A stretch of DNA of 64,000 nucleotides, from assembly GCF_000775915.1 (NCBI RefSeq), contig NZ_BBLT01000002.1, positions 1-64,000 of the forward strand, read 5' to 3'. The notes under the pieces were generated by a model. That model did no database searches, was not told the origin of the DNA, and saw only the letters and a program-made list of their open reading frames with translations. The DNA comes from Sporocytophaga myxococcoides (lineage in GTDB: Bacteria > Bacteroidota > Bacteroidia > Cytophagales > Cytophagaceae). Both the position numbers and the translations under genes were made by a program. This document shows, piece by piece, positions 63,771 to 64,000 of the stretch. Numbering within the stretch: position 1 is the first letter of the stretch; the number at the start of each line of letters is the position of its first letter.

Positions 63771-64000
63771 ATTCCCCTTTTTCAGATTTGATTGTAAGGG
63801 TTTTACCTTCACCTTTTTCAACCTTCCCAACTATTTGTGCTTCAATATTGAATGATTGGGCTATTTTGATGATTTCCTGAGCATGTTTTTCCTCAAGATA
63901 CAATTCCATTCTGTGCCCCATATTGAAAACTTTATACATTTCTTTCCAGTCGGTTCCACTTTCTATTTGTATTACCTCAAATAATGGGGGAACAGGGAAT
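63754..64000 (-). CDS. purM: Phosphoribosylformylglycinamidine cyclo-ligase (PurM), 3' part
   Basis: Only the C-terminal 81 residues are in the window, and the gene continues past 64000. The frame reads FPVPPLFEVIQ, then SGTDWKEMYKVFNMGHRMELY and IEAQIVGKVEKGEGKTLTI. These match the C-terminus of AIR synthase, which closes the imidazole ring of AIR in purine synthesis. The stop codon overlaps the 3' end of the UbiA-like gene on the other strand. Confidence 0.85.
   Translation of the reverse strand, partial: FPVPPLFEVIQIESGTDWKEMYKVFNMGHRMELYLEEKHAQEIIKIAQSFNIEAQIVGKVEKGEGKTLTIKSEKGEFKYQG

Overview
The window reads as chromosomal core DNA of a Bacteroidota bacterium, most likely a gliding Cytophagales member close to Cytophaga or Sporocytophaga. 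The evidence is the type IX secretion/gliding cluster (PorP-PorK/GldK-GldL-GldM-GldN plus a PorW/SprE-like lipoprotein), lineage-typical families (DUF4271, DUF3108, TIGR01777, PorP), AT-rich intergenic DNA, a near absence of Shine-Dalgarno sequences, and frequent TTG/GTG starts. The genus is an inference. I saw no insertion sequence, prophage, CRISPR array or rRNA.

Layout. 1-370: tRNA-Leu(UAA) and tRNA-Gly(GCC) on the minus strand, with terminators and a degenerate copy of the tRNA-Leu 3' end. 0.5-10.2 kb: housekeeping and unknown genes (degenerate ureohydrolase, RDD protein, DUF3108 lipoprotein, DMT protein, MoxR ATPase, a minus-strand block of three unknown genes, a secreted coiled-coil protein, TIGR01777 epimerase, LOG-family hydrolase, lytic transglycosylase). 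10.3-14.7 kb: uvrA and a type II NADH dehydrogenase. 14.7-24.3 kb: a small secreted Cys-containing protein, a membrane-anchored coiled-coil protein, an OmpR-type response regulator and histidine kinase, and a CusCBA-type metal efflux system. 24.4-32.5 kb: pbpC and a giant alpha-2-macroglobulin on the minus strand. 32.7-38.5 kb: outer-membrane protein, M1 peptidase, GH15 hydrolase, a TerB-like protein and hemW, all minus. 38.6-43.4 kb: BamA/TamA-like barrel, WecA-like transferase, DUF4271 protein, hemD. 43.5-49.2 kb: type IX secretion core. 49.3-56.0 kb: uvrC, PBP1A and PorW/SprE on the minus strand. 56.1-62.9 kb: degenerate LytM protein, bactofilin, then an F-type ATP synthase operon (atpZ, an AtpI-like gene, atpB, E, F, H, A, G) without atpD and atpC. 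62.9-64.0 kb: UbiA-like membrane protein and the 3' end of purM, cut by the window edge.

The most distinctive non-coding signal is a pair of matching operators. Four heptamers of the type TTTTAAN lie at an exact 11-bp period upstream of the coiled-coil gene (15118-15157) and again upstream of the metal-efflux operon (18551-18590). In both cases a TTTG element lies at the same distance after the last repeat. They flank the two-component system genes, which suggests one local regulon joining metal efflux to an uncharacterised envelope coiled-coil protein. Other points of interest are enzyme-like proteins that have lost catalytic residues (ureohydrolase, LytM protein, UbiA-like protein), the bactofilin/LytM pair overlapping the ATP synthase operon, and a long hairpin between atpE and atpF.
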